From a virus, in the IMG/VR virus record IMGVR_UViG_3300027805_000040, positions 1 to 36,480 of that record: DNA of 36,480 nucleotides. The stretch is one strand, 5' to 3'. Under the pieces are notes generated by a model. The model was not told where the DNA came from, did no database searches, and saw only the letters and a list, made by a program, of their open reading frames with translations. The position numbers and the translations under genes are program-made. Within the stretch, counting starts at the first letter, position 1, and each line of letters starts with the position of its first letter. This document shows, piece by piece, positions 7,235 to 12,474 of this stretch.

Positions 7235-7564
7235 CTAGATGGCTCGCAGGCTCTTGCCCTTGCACGTCTGAGCCTTGACCATAGTCGCGAGCACTTCACG
7301 GCAGCGCTCCTCATACTGGTCGAGGAACTCCTTGCGGCAGCGGCCCTTGATCCACCACTTGCCACACTCGTCCGCGAGTTTAAGCGCGAGCTTCTTGGAG
7401 TATGCGCGGTTGGTGACGCCACTGCTTTTCGCGGCACGGGACTTGGTAGTCTTGCCGACAACTTTGACAGCAGGCTTGCTGCTGGTGATCTTACTGCGAC
7501 TGATGGATGCTGAATCTCCGAATGTCATAGTATGTATGGATGTATGGTTGTTGTTGATGCTCAT
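7235..7564 (-). CDS. Basic protein with its own promoter (C-terminal part of the read-through frame)
   Basis: From ATG 7564 (109 aa) or ATG 7528 (97 aa). It lies in the same frame as the cysteine-peptidase candidate but is directly preceded by a sigma70-type promoter at 7580-7608, so it is probably expressed independently. The product is lysine/arginine rich with a central KKLALKLADECGKWW segment and a CRKEFLDQYEERCREVLATM helix near the C-terminus. Residues 7-12 of the longer form come from the CATACATCCATACATAC leader-like repeat found near several starts here. Function unknown. Confidence 0.5.
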   Translation of the reverse strand: MSINNNHTSIHTMTFGDSASISRSKITSSKPAVKVVGKTTKSRAAKSSGVTNRAYSKKLALKLADECGKWWIKGRCRKEFLDQYEERCREVLATMVKAQTCKGKSLRAI

Positions 7565-8008
7565 TGATTGAGCATGGGTAATATAGCCCACCCCCATTTT
7601 GCCGTCAATCTTTTTTTTCGGGGGGGTAGGGGGTTCTACCCGCCAAGCCCTACGGATGATGGAGCCTAGGCGGGGGCGGAGCGGATCGTGGATAACCCCG
7701 TCGAGGACGGCGAAGGCATGGCCCCGTATGGTCACGTAAAAGGCTCCCTGAGGGTTCTGGCGGACGAATCGGCGGAGGCTCCCGCTACGGCACACTTGGG
7801 AGAAGCTGTAGCCCACGTCACGGGCCACTTTCTGGACTACCTGACGGAACGGGACGCCTCGACGGTCTTTGCGCCCTGCAGCCTTCAGCGCGGCATGGCA
7901 GCGCGGGTAGGGCAGGCCCGTCACGGCGGCTAGGGCAATGACCGTGCAGTCACGGCGCTCATTGAACCCCTCTGCCCTGAGGCTCTTGGTGTTCGTGTAT
8001 GTATCCAT
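7235..8008 (-). CDS. Papain-like cysteine-peptidase candidate reading through into a second gene
   Basis: A 257-aa open frame from ATG 8008. Residues 1-115 read ERRDC (Cys21), a helix TVIALAAVTGLPY, then GRKDRRGV, and RGHAFAVLDG with His97 and Asp103/Asp108. A buried Cys at a helix start plus GHAxAVxDGxxxD is typical of papain-like (C39-like) folds seen in many phage hypothetical proteins. After residue about 120 the frame crosses what looks like an intergenic region: a GGGTAG hairpin, an A8 run, a promoter with -35 and -10 boxes, and then the start of a second gene. The two would be separate if one homopolymer (T8 at 7611-7618 or G7 at 7620-7626) had a different length. The frame is open up to 8089 but 8008 is the first start after the hairpin at 8023-8044. 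Confidence 0.5.
   Translation of the reverse strand: MDTYTNTKSLRAEGFNERRDCTVIALAAVTGLPYPRCHAALKAAGRKDRRGVPFRQVVQKVARDVGYSFSQVCRSGSLRRFVRQNPQGAFYVTIRGHAFAVLDGVIHDPLRPRLGSIIRRAWRVEPPTPPKKKIDGKMGVGYITHAQSMSINNNHTSIHTMTFGDSASISRSKITSSKPAVKVVGKTTKSRAAKSSGVTNRAYSKKLALKLADECGKWWIKGRCRKEFLDQYEERCREVLATMVKAQTCKGKSLRAI
7580..7608 (-). promoter_or_regulatory. Sigma70-type promoter with GGG-N8-CCC operator-like repeat
   Basis: On the minus strand, -35 TTGACG (7608-7603), 17-nt spacer, -10 TATATT (7585-7580). The -10 lies inside TGGG-N8-CCCA. The 7564 ATG is 15 nt beyond the -10. An even closer ATG (7575-7573) opens a four-codon ORF whose TGA overlaps the 7564 ATG. This is one of four closely related promoters in the accessory region. 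Confidence 0.75.
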
Positions 8009-8022
8009 GTATGGGATCCCCA

Positions 8023-8044
8023 TGCGGGGGCTTGCGCCCCCGCA
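8023..8044 (-). other. Hairpin with GNRA (GCAA) tetraloop
   Basis: On the minus strand a perfect 9-bp stem TGCGGGGGC/GCCCCCGCA closes a GCAA tetraloop. It lies between the end of the DUF932 gene and the cysteine-peptidase candidate. There is no T-tract after it, so it is more likely an mRNA-stabilising or processing element than a terminator. Confidence 0.65.
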
Positions 8045-8055
8045 CAGGGTGCTGG

Positions 8056-8799
8056 TCAGTTGTTGATGAAGTGCTGCGAGAGATCCCACAGCTTCTGGTT
8101 GAACTGCACGTCTGCAGACGGCGAGGAGATGCGGCGGATGCCGTGATAGCGGCTACCACGCGAGACAGTCTCCTGAACGCGATTGAAGACGCTCCACAGG
8201 TCGTTGCGGCTATCTTCCTCGCGGCGGACAACGCCAAGCGCGTTGAGTTGATCCTCGGACGGCTCGTCCCAACGGAGCTTTGCGGCTTCCATGACGAAGG
8301 TCATCTCGACCAACGGGTGCAGCTTGATGCTACGCATGGCCTTGATGGTTTCCAACATTTCGGGGGAGCGACGAGCAATGGTATCCACGGCTTCATGCGC
8401 GGCCTCTACGTTGCACTGACGATGAATCAGGCGAGTCTGGAATAGTGACGTTCCAGCGATGACTCCGTTGCTGCAGACAAAACGGAAAAACCCAAGCGCA
8501 ACACGCAGCGAGGACTTCCCGTCATGGCTGTTGATGATGACGATCTCAGGCTGACCCTCGTCGCCTGCCATCGGCATGATGTCGTTGTGGCGGAGACGCA
8601 CAACGTGTTTTTGGAACCCGCGAGTCTCGGCGCTATTGGCCCTGCAGACCTCGGTGATGCGCGGAACGAATCCGTGCTGTTCCAAATGACTGATGATGTC
8701 GCGAGTCGATACGAATCCGTATTTGTCGCTTGTTGTCGTAGCAGCGTGACTTGCCTCAAGAGGAGTCAGTGCCGTGTTGTAGTCGAGGTTACTGATCAT
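8056..8799 (-). CDS. DUF932 family phage/plasmid-like protein
   Basis: A 247-aa protein. The segment around residues 88-115, NSHDGKSSLRVALGFFRFVCSNGVIAG, is the DUF932 signature. Family members are widespread on phages and plasmids, often near recombination or anti-restriction genes, and no biochemical function is settled as far as I know. The gene has its own promoter (8847-8875) and a leader of about 40 nt that contains a small GTTCC/GGAAC hairpin and the ACCATACATACAAC stretch right before the ATG. No Shine-Dalgarno sequence. Confidence 0.8.
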   Translation of the reverse strand: MISNLDYNTALTPLEASHAATTTSDKYGFVSTRDIISHLEQHGFVPRITEVCRANSAETRGFQKHVVRLRHNDIMPMAGDEGQPEIVIINSHDGKSSLRVALGFFRFVCSNGVIAGTSLFQTRLIHRQCNVEAAHEAVDTIARRSPEMLETIKAMRSIKLHPLVEMTFVMEAAKLRWDEPSEDQLNALGVVRREEDSRNDLWSVFNRVQETVSRGSRYHGIRRISSPSADVQFNQKLWDLSQHFINN

Positions 8800-8846
8800 G
8801 TTGTATGTATGGTTGGTTGTTAATCGTTCCTTAATGGAACATGGGT

Positions 8847-8875
8847 AGTATTGCCCATGCTCGTTTGCCGCGCAA
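8847..8875 (-). promoter_or_regulatory. Sigma70-type promoter with ATGGG-N8-CCCAT inverted repeat
   Basis: On the minus strand, -35 TTGCGC (8875-8870), 17-nt spacer, -10 AATACT (8852-8847). The inverted repeat at 8841-8858 covers the -10 box, a position where a bound repressor would block RNA polymerase. Upstream are A-runs (A7 and A6). It drives the DUF932 gene. Confidence 0.7.
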
Positions 8876-8914
8876 GGGTTTTTTCAAACTTTTTTTCAGG
8901 CCCATTTTACTCTG

Positions 8915-9187
8915 TTAAATAGCCTTACCAACCCATCTCCAGATATGTCCGATCTGCTGACCATTCTCCATGATGGGTTCGTAAACGTGATTTGGTGTCG
9001 GCGCTTTCGGAACGCGAGGAGGCTTTGGTTCTTTCGGCAAAGGCGTCAGCACAACAGCAGTGCCTTGCATCTCAACAAACATTTCAGTGCCTTCACGCAG
9101 TCGCAATTTTTTACGCAGCTTTGCTGGTATGACAATCTGCCCCTTGGTGCTGAACTTGCAGCGATAAAAGTTTGTCATAGCTTTCAT
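8915..9187 (-). CDS. AbrB/SpoVT-like DNA-binding protein
   Basis: A 90-aa protein. The N-terminus (about residues 11-50) has the swapped-hairpin AbrB pattern: FSTKGQIVIPAKLRKKL, RLREGTEMFVEMQG, TAVVLTPL. The rest is proline rich (KEPKPPRVPKAPTP) with a WRW motif near the end. Such proteins act as transition-state regulators or MazE-type antitoxins, but no toxin is seen next to it. The ATG overlaps the upstream stop (ATGA at 9187-9184). Confidence 0.75.
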   Translation of the reverse strand: MKAMTNFYRCKFSTKGQIVIPAKLRKKLRLREGTEMFVEMQGTAVVLTPLPKEPKPPRVPKAPTPNHVYEPIMENGQQIGHIWRWVGKAI

Positions 9188-9414
9188 GCTAGTTGGCTCA
9201 GATCCATTCCCTCGTAGAGAGTTGATGCTGCAGCCTCCTCAGCATCACGCACCCACCTGTCCAATTCCTGATGGTTGAGACGGCAGACGTAGACACTGCG
9301 TCCACGATGTTCGCCCTTGTCGAGACTGACAAAGTAGAAGTAGCCGTCACCATTGCCGACAACCTCCAAGCCAGTATGCACGATGGCTTTGTTTATGCGC
9401 TTTTTAGTGAGCAT
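9184..9414 (-). CDS. Hypothetical protein, 76 aa
   Basis: Starts at ATG 9414, overlapping the upstream stop by 11 nt; the frame is open further upstream, but that would overlap the neighbour more. Sequence includes GDGYFYFVSLDKGEHRGRSVYVCRL in pieces suggesting three beta strands, then an acidic helix (DRWVRDAEEAAAS). It precedes the AbrB-like gene by a 4-nt overlap. I do not recognise it; a role as a partner of the AbrB-like protein is possible but unsupported. Confidence 0.55.
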   Translation of the reverse strand: MLTKKRINKAIVHTGLEVVGNGDGYFYFVSLDKGEHRGRSVYVCRLNHQELDRWVRDAEEAAASTLYEGMDLSQLA

Positions 9415-9631
9415 TGGGAGCCTCCTTGATGCCAACGCAGCCAATATGCTCTAGCTGCTCGCGGCAGACGTTTTCAAAATAGCCTCGCACGTCTGCCATG
9501 ATGCCGTTTGGCCCCTTGCAGATGATGCCCGTATTTGAGCCAAGTGCTGTCCCGTAGTTCAGCACCCAAGCCTCTGGATTCACGTCGAGCGTGAAGTTGA
9601 TCCTGACTCGGATCGATTTTGGTCTTTTCAT
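9404..9631 (-). CDS. Hypothetical protein, 75 aa
   Basis: Starts at ATG 9631 (MKRPKSIRV), directly after the leader AATCCATACATAT; the upstream extension of the frame crosses a GC-rich hairpin and a neighbouring gene and is rejected. The protein has a basic N-terminus, a beta-like INFTLDVNPEAWVLNYG region and a C-terminal YFENVCREQLEHIGCVGIKEA that contains two cysteines. Function unknown. First gene of a three-gene cluster ending in the AbrB-like gene. Confidence 0.55.
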   Translation of the reverse strand: MKRPKSIRVRINFTLDVNPEAWVLNYGTALGSNTGIICKGPNGIMADVRGYFENVCREQLEHIGCVGIKEAPNAH

Positions 9632-9675
9632 ATATGTATGGATTGGTTTGTGGTGCGCTGTTGGCGCTCCATGCC

Positions 9676-9695
9676 GCCCCCGCCGTAGCGGGGGC
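9676..9695 (-). other. Hairpin with UNCG-type (UACG) tetraloop
   Basis: On the minus strand an 8-bp perfect stem GCCCCCGC/GCGGGGGC closes a UACG loop with a C-G closing pair, the classic extra-stable tetraloop. It lies in the gap between the 191-aa gene and the 75-aa gene. No T-tract follows. Confidence 0.65.
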
Positions 9696-9705
9696 AGGAG
9701 GAACG

Positions 9706-10281
9706 TCACTTCTTGGCCTTGTCCTTCATGCGGCGGGTAGGCCACTGGTTGAAGACTTTGCCCAAGCAGGACACGTTGATGATCTGCTGCGTTCTCCAAT
9801 TCTGGACGCTGCTGTCAGCCATTGTGACCGTCAGGATGCTGTGCTGCCACAGGAAGCCAACAACGCTCGCTGCAACAACGCCAGCGCCAACCTTGGCGGT
9901 CAGCTTGGCAACGTAGGCATCGAAAGACGCACCAGCATCTTTGCGGACTTGCTCGCGCATACGAGCGTAGCGCTCTTCACTGATGCGAACCAATTCGGGA
10001 GCACCGTGCGGACGATATCCGAATTCGTTCTTGTTGGCGCTTTCGGTGATGGACTGAACCTTGGCGCGGAACTTTGTTTTCGTCATGTACGAGCAGCGGC
10101 TGTCGCGCATACCGTTCGGGCGAGGAGCGGCCTTGTTGATATCGTAGCCGTGCTCAACGAGCAGCGGAATGATCGTGTTCTCGACATAGCTGACGTACGC
10201 CTGTTCGGCACGGTCAACGCATTCGGCTTTCTGAGGCGCGATGGCCTCAGCTATCGGGTTGGTATGTATTGATGTATTCAT
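9706..10281 (-). CDS. Hypothetical protein, 191 aa, near-leaderless start
   Basis: Starts at ATG 10281 (MNTSIHTNPIAEA). The body is helical and charged, with a hydrophobic Gly/Ala/Val stretch KVGAGVVAASVVGFLW at about residues 131-146 that could be a membrane segment, and a basic C-terminus. No family is recognised. The ATG is only 8 nt past the -10 box of its promoter, so the transcript would have almost no leader. The first codons are built from the ATACATCAATACATACC repeat seen near other starts. Confidence 0.6.
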   Translation of the reverse strand: MNTSIHTNPIAEAIAPQKAECVDRAEQAYVSYVENTIIPLLVEHGYDINKAAPRPNGMRDSRCSYMTKTKFRAKVQSITESANKNEFGYRPHGAPELVRISEERYARMREQVRKDAGASFDAYVAKLTAKVGAGVVAASVVGFLWQHSILTVTMADSSVQNWRTQQIINVSCLGKVFNQWPTRRMKDKAKK

Positions 10282-10289
10282 CAGGTAGG

Positions 10290-10318
10290 AGTATTGCCCG
10301 TCCTTTGCTTTTGGTCAA
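10290..10318 (-). promoter_or_regulatory. Sigma70-type promoter for near-leaderless gene
   Basis: On the minus strand, -35 TTGACC (10318-10313), 17-nt spacer, -10 AATACT (10295-10290). The flanks GGGC...CTACC (10284-10299) parallel the other three promoters. The ATG at 10281 is expected within about 2 nt of the transcription start. Confidence 0.75.
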
Positions 10319-10333
10319 ATCTTTTTTTGGGGA

Positions 10334-10358
10334 GGGGGCAGGGATTTACCCCACCCCC
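10334..10358. other. G/C-run hairpin in intergenic gap
   Basis: The plus strand shows GGGGG-CA-GGG-ATTTA-CCC-CA-CCCCC, a stem with a symmetric CA/CA internal loop. A TTTT follows on the plus strand, an A7 run on the minus. As all genes are on the minus strand it is not a classical terminator for them; it could stop antisense transcription. Confidence 0.45.
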
Positions 10359-10370
10359 TTTTGAGACTAT

Positions 10371-11297
10371 TTAGTGAGCCAATTCAGCCCAATCTTCGTT
10401 GCTGCAGCCCCAATCCTTGAAGTCCTCGCACCCATCGAATCCTTCGTTGTAGGCCATTGCTTCCTTGGAGGTGAGTCTGGTGATCTCGTCTCCCACGTAG
10501 GACGCGCCGACATAGAAGTGCGGACTCTTGCTGCGTCCATAGTACGCATCGGAGTGTCCACGGTCATACGGACTGCCATGCTCGCGATCCAGACGCTCAG
10601 GAGTGCCGCGATCTGCAACCATCTCGGCATCGTGCTTATCGATGGCGTTAAGGATTGTCGCCTTCGCCGTCTCGAAACCGTCCTCAGGCTCAACTGCTTT
10701 GGTGTATCCTCCGACAGAAACGCGACCTGATGGACTGTCTGAGCACATGAAGTAAACGGTGTGCGCTCCCTTGGTTGCATACCGTCCAGTGTGTTCCTTG
10801 CTGTACGCATAGGAGGGATGAGAGAGGTATTGATCCATCGTCCAGCCGCCCTCTGCACGGATTTGCTCTCCAAGAGCAAAGATCTCTTTTGTTGTCATTG
10901 TCTGAAACGTCTTTTTGACAGGTTCAGCACAGCCTGCGCTTTCGGCGTACAGCGCTTCACGCTTCGCGTTTAACGCTTCCTGCACGTTGATGCGGTCAGC
11001 GGGATAGCGGATCTCGCCTTCGTACTCCAACTGTTGCTTCTCGGACGTTGTCTGGTAGTCAGCGCTGACCTCTTCCCACTGCACGGGAAATTCTTTGAAG
11101 CCAATGCTGTTGCTGCACTTCGCTGCGACGAATGCCACTGCGTCTTGGATGCTTTGCACTCCAGTGATGATGTAGTCATTGCCGCCCTTGAATTTCCAGT
11201 GGGCATTCCCACTGGAGAAACGCCCGTCTTTATCGTGCGCTCCGTAGTTCTCAAGGGTTTGGGTGATGACTAGGTATGTATTGGTGTATGTATTCAT
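10371..11297 (-). CDS. Hypothetical protein, 308 aa, near-leaderless start
   Basis: Starts at ATG 11297 (MNTYTNTYLVI); the open frame continues to 11336, but that part lies across the promoter. The C-terminal third contains RGTPERLDREHGSPYDRGHSD, AYYGR and AYNEGFDG pieces. I recall a similar GSPYDRGxADxYYxR...YNxGY pattern in small phage proteins of unknown function. The N-terminal part has a FSSGNAHWKFKGG segment. The ATG starts 11 nt past the -10 box, so the mRNA leader would be about 4 nt. No Shine-Dalgarno sequence is possible there. Confidence 0.65.
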   Translation of the reverse strand: MNTYTNTYLVITQTLENYGAHDKDGRFSSGNAHWKFKGGNDYIITGVQSIQDAVAFVAAKCSNSIGFKEFPVQWEEVSADYQTTSEKQQLEYEGEIRYPADRINVQEALNAKREALYAESAGCAEPVKKTFQTMTTKEIFALGEQIRAEGGWTMDQYLSHPSYAYSKEHTGRYATKGAHTVYFMCSDSPSGRVSVGGYTKAVEPEDGFETAKATILNAIDKHDAEMVADRGTPERLDREHGSPYDRGHSDAYYGRSKSPHFYVGASYVGDEITRLTSKEAMAYNEGFDGCEDFKDWGCSNEDWAELAH

Positions 11298-11307
11298 AAC
11301 GGGTAGG

Positions 11308-11336
11308 AGTATTACCCATCTCCAATAAGCAGTCAA
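11308..11336 (-). promoter_or_regulatory. Sigma70-type promoter with GGGTA-N7-TACCC repeat
   Basis: On the minus strand, -35 TTGACT (11336-11331), 17-nt spacer, -10 AATACT (11313-11308). The inverted repeat 11301-11317 (GGGTA/TACCC) covers the -10 box. It follows the terminator at 11384-11416 and drives the 308-aa gene. Confidence 0.8.
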
Positions 11337-11383
11337 TAGGAAATTTTAGCCCTATTTTACAGAGTAAAAGTCCGATTTTGGCA

Positions 11384-11416
11384 AAAAATTGGGGGAGAGA
11401 CTTTCGCCTCTCCCCC
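11384..11416 (-). terminator. Intrinsic terminator
   Basis: On the minus strand, a 9-bp perfect stem GGGGGAGAG/CTCTCCCCC (arms 11416-11408 and 11399-11391, 8-nt loop) is followed by AATTTTTTG. It lies about 40 nt after the stop of the 93-aa gene and just before a strong promoter, so it separates the virion/tRNA transcript from the accessory region. Confidence 0.85.
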
Positions 11417-11456
11417 GTTACGTGCATGAGGCACGTTAGCCCATTGCCCGTGCTGA

Positions 11457-11738
11457 TTAAGCCTGATCTTCGACTACTTTCAAGTCTGGAGTTGCAGGGC
11501 TTTCTTCGCTCGCCTGCTCAGGCTGTTCGCTCGTTGTTTCAGCACTTTGTTTTGCTGCCATTTTTTCAAGCAGAGCAACAGCAACCATCAAGCGCATGGA
11601 ATGCAGCTTGGTTTGCAAGATGATATCTTGAAAGACGGCTTCGGGGGTGACCTTGTCGATTTCGATCTGCTTGAGAACGCCTTCGACAAGCTGTTCAGGC
11701 GTTTGGGCCTGCTCGTTGGTTTGGTTTTCTTCGCTCAT
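11457..11738 (-). CDS. Small acidic hypothetical protein, 93 aa
   Basis: Very acidic and rich in Glu, Gln, Ala and Thr, with an amphipathic helical middle (LVEGVLKQIEIDKV, LHSMRLMVAVALLEKMAAK). Last gene before the terminator. The leader AAAAATAAAACC precedes the ATG without a Shine-Dalgarno sequence. No family is recognised. Confidence 0.6.
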   Translation of the reverse strand: MSEENQTNEQAQTPEQLVEGVLKQIEIDKVTPEAVFQDIILQTKLHSMRLMVAVALLEKMAAKQSAETTSEQPEQASEESPATPDLKVVEDQA

Positions 11739-11742
11739 GGTT

Positions 11743-12006
11743 TTATTTTTCTAAAGTGTCGCGCTCAACGAGCATTGCCGTAGCGATTTCATACGCTCGT
11801 TTAGCTGCTGTATCAGCCGAAAGATTGTCTTTGAAAATTCCTGCGAGAAGACCTTGCAGCGCCATGCCTGCGAACCAATCGCGGATAGCCATGCCACTAT
11901 TGGGCTTCACTGAGGGGATTTTTCCGTCCCCTGAAAATGCATTCACGGGGAATGCTGGATGATTGTTAAGGCGAGCCATATCTATCGATGTAGTTGATGC
12001 GTTCAT
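11743..12006 (-). CDS. Hypothetical protein, 87 aa
   Basis: Starts at ATG 12006 (MNASTTSID), or possibly at ATG 11979 (MARLNNHPAFP), which follows ATCGATAGAT. The middle has GMAIRDWFAGMALQGLLAGI, a hydrophobic helix, and the C-terminus a TAAKRAYEIATAML helix. Short proteins of this kind (NHPAFP...GMxxRDYFAAxALQG) are common in phages and of unknown role. The leader is AATAAATAGATTT. It lies 54 nt after the tRNA. Confidence 0.65.
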   Translation of the reverse strand: MNASTTSIDMARLNNHPAFPVNAFSGDGKIPSVKPNSGMAIRDWFAGMALQGLLAGIFKDNLSADTAAKRAYEIATAMLVERDTLEK

Positions 12007-12060
12007 AAATCTATTTATTCGGGTGACGCTACGTCAGCGGCATATGGTTTTGCAAGGAAA

Positions 12061-12134
12061 TAGCGGGGAGAGGATTTGAACCTCTGACCTTCAGGTTATG
12101 GGCCTGACGAGCTACCAGACTGCTCCACCCCGCA
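12061..12134 (-). tRNA. tRNA-Met (CAT), initiator (fMet)-like
   Basis: A 74-nt cloverleaf can be folded: acceptor GCGGGG (2-7) with CCCCGC (66-71), D-stem GAGC/GCTC, anticodon stem TCAGG/CCTGA with loop CCCATAA (anticodon CAT), variable AGGTC, T-stem AGAGG/CCTCT with loop TTCAAAT. It closely follows the sequence of bacterial initiator tRNA(fMet). Position 1 (T) does not pair with 72 (T), and the D-stem has A11-T24, both initiator features. Of the three G-C pairs typical of the initiator anticodon stem, two are present (position 29-41 is A-T). No CCA is encoded. It begins 6 nt after the stop of a 49-aa gene and is probably processed from the same transcript. Confidence 0.85.
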
Positions 12135-12140
12135 AAGTTG

Positions 12141-12290
12141 TTATTTGGCGCGTTTTCTTGCAGCTTTCTTTGCTTCACGTTGCACCGAATAGGCAATAGC
12201 AAGAGCCTGTTTCTTAGGCTTTCCTGACTTCAATTCAGCCTTGAGATTTCGGGTGAAGCAGTTCTGCGAGGCGCATTTTCGGATAGGCAT
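12141..12290 (-). CDS. Small basic protein, 49 aa
   Basis: ATG 12290-12288 to TAA 12143-12141. Begins MPIRKCASQNCFTRNLKAEL, followed by KSGKPKKQALAIAYSVQREAKKAA and a basic tail. The NLKxELKxGKPKKQALAIA pattern is one I recall from many short phage proteins of unknown function. Two cysteines near the N-terminus. It starts 1 nt after the stop of the 60-aa gene and ends 6 nt before the tRNA. Confidence 0.65.
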   Translation of the reverse strand: MPIRKCASQNCFTRNLKAELKSGKPKKQALAIAYSVQREAKKAARKRAK

Positions 12291-12291
12291 A

Positions 12292-12474
12292 TTAAACCTC
12301 CACACCTACGGCTTCTGATAGTTTATCGATGTTCCCGTTGTCTAGCTCAAAAGCTAGGTTAATGACCTCGGTTTCATCGGTTGTTTTCGGATCGTAGTAG
12401 ATCTCGCCGCCAACATACGGGACTGCCTCCCAACCTTCTGGTTGCTCGTCCCATTCTGAAAGTAGGATGTCCAT
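12292..12474 (-). CDS. Small acidic protein, 60 aa
   Basis: Acidic (many Asp/Glu), with GWEAVPYVGGEIYYDPK as a likely beta hairpin and an acidic helix at the C-terminus. Its ATG overlaps the stop of the giant gene by 1 nt (TAATG), so it is probably translated by reinitiation. Function unknown. Confidence 0.6.
   Translation of the reverse strand: MDILLSEWDEQPEGWEAVPYVGGEIYYDPKTTDETEVINLAFELDNGNIDKLSEAVGVEV

Noticed and set aside
8915-9414. Toxin-antitoxin pair (AbrB-like antitoxin with the 76-aa upstream gene)
   Set aside because: The 76-aa protein shows no MazF, PIN or other toxin motif, and a lone AbrB-like protein is more simply a regulator.
9631-9799. Upstream extension of the 75-aa gene to ATG 9799
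   Set aside because: The extension crosses the UACG hairpin and the 191-aa gene, and its sequence is unlike protein; ATG 9631 directly follows a leader element.
10329-10362. Intrinsic terminator for the 308-aa gene
   Set aside because: On the transcribed minus strand the stem is followed by a run of A, not T; the TTTT is on the plus strand where no gene ends.
12024-12036. TGACG/CGTCA mini-hairpin after the tRNA as a terminator or attachment site
   Set aside because: Only 5 bp with a 3-nt loop and no T-tract; no duplicated tRNA end is visible that would support an integration site.
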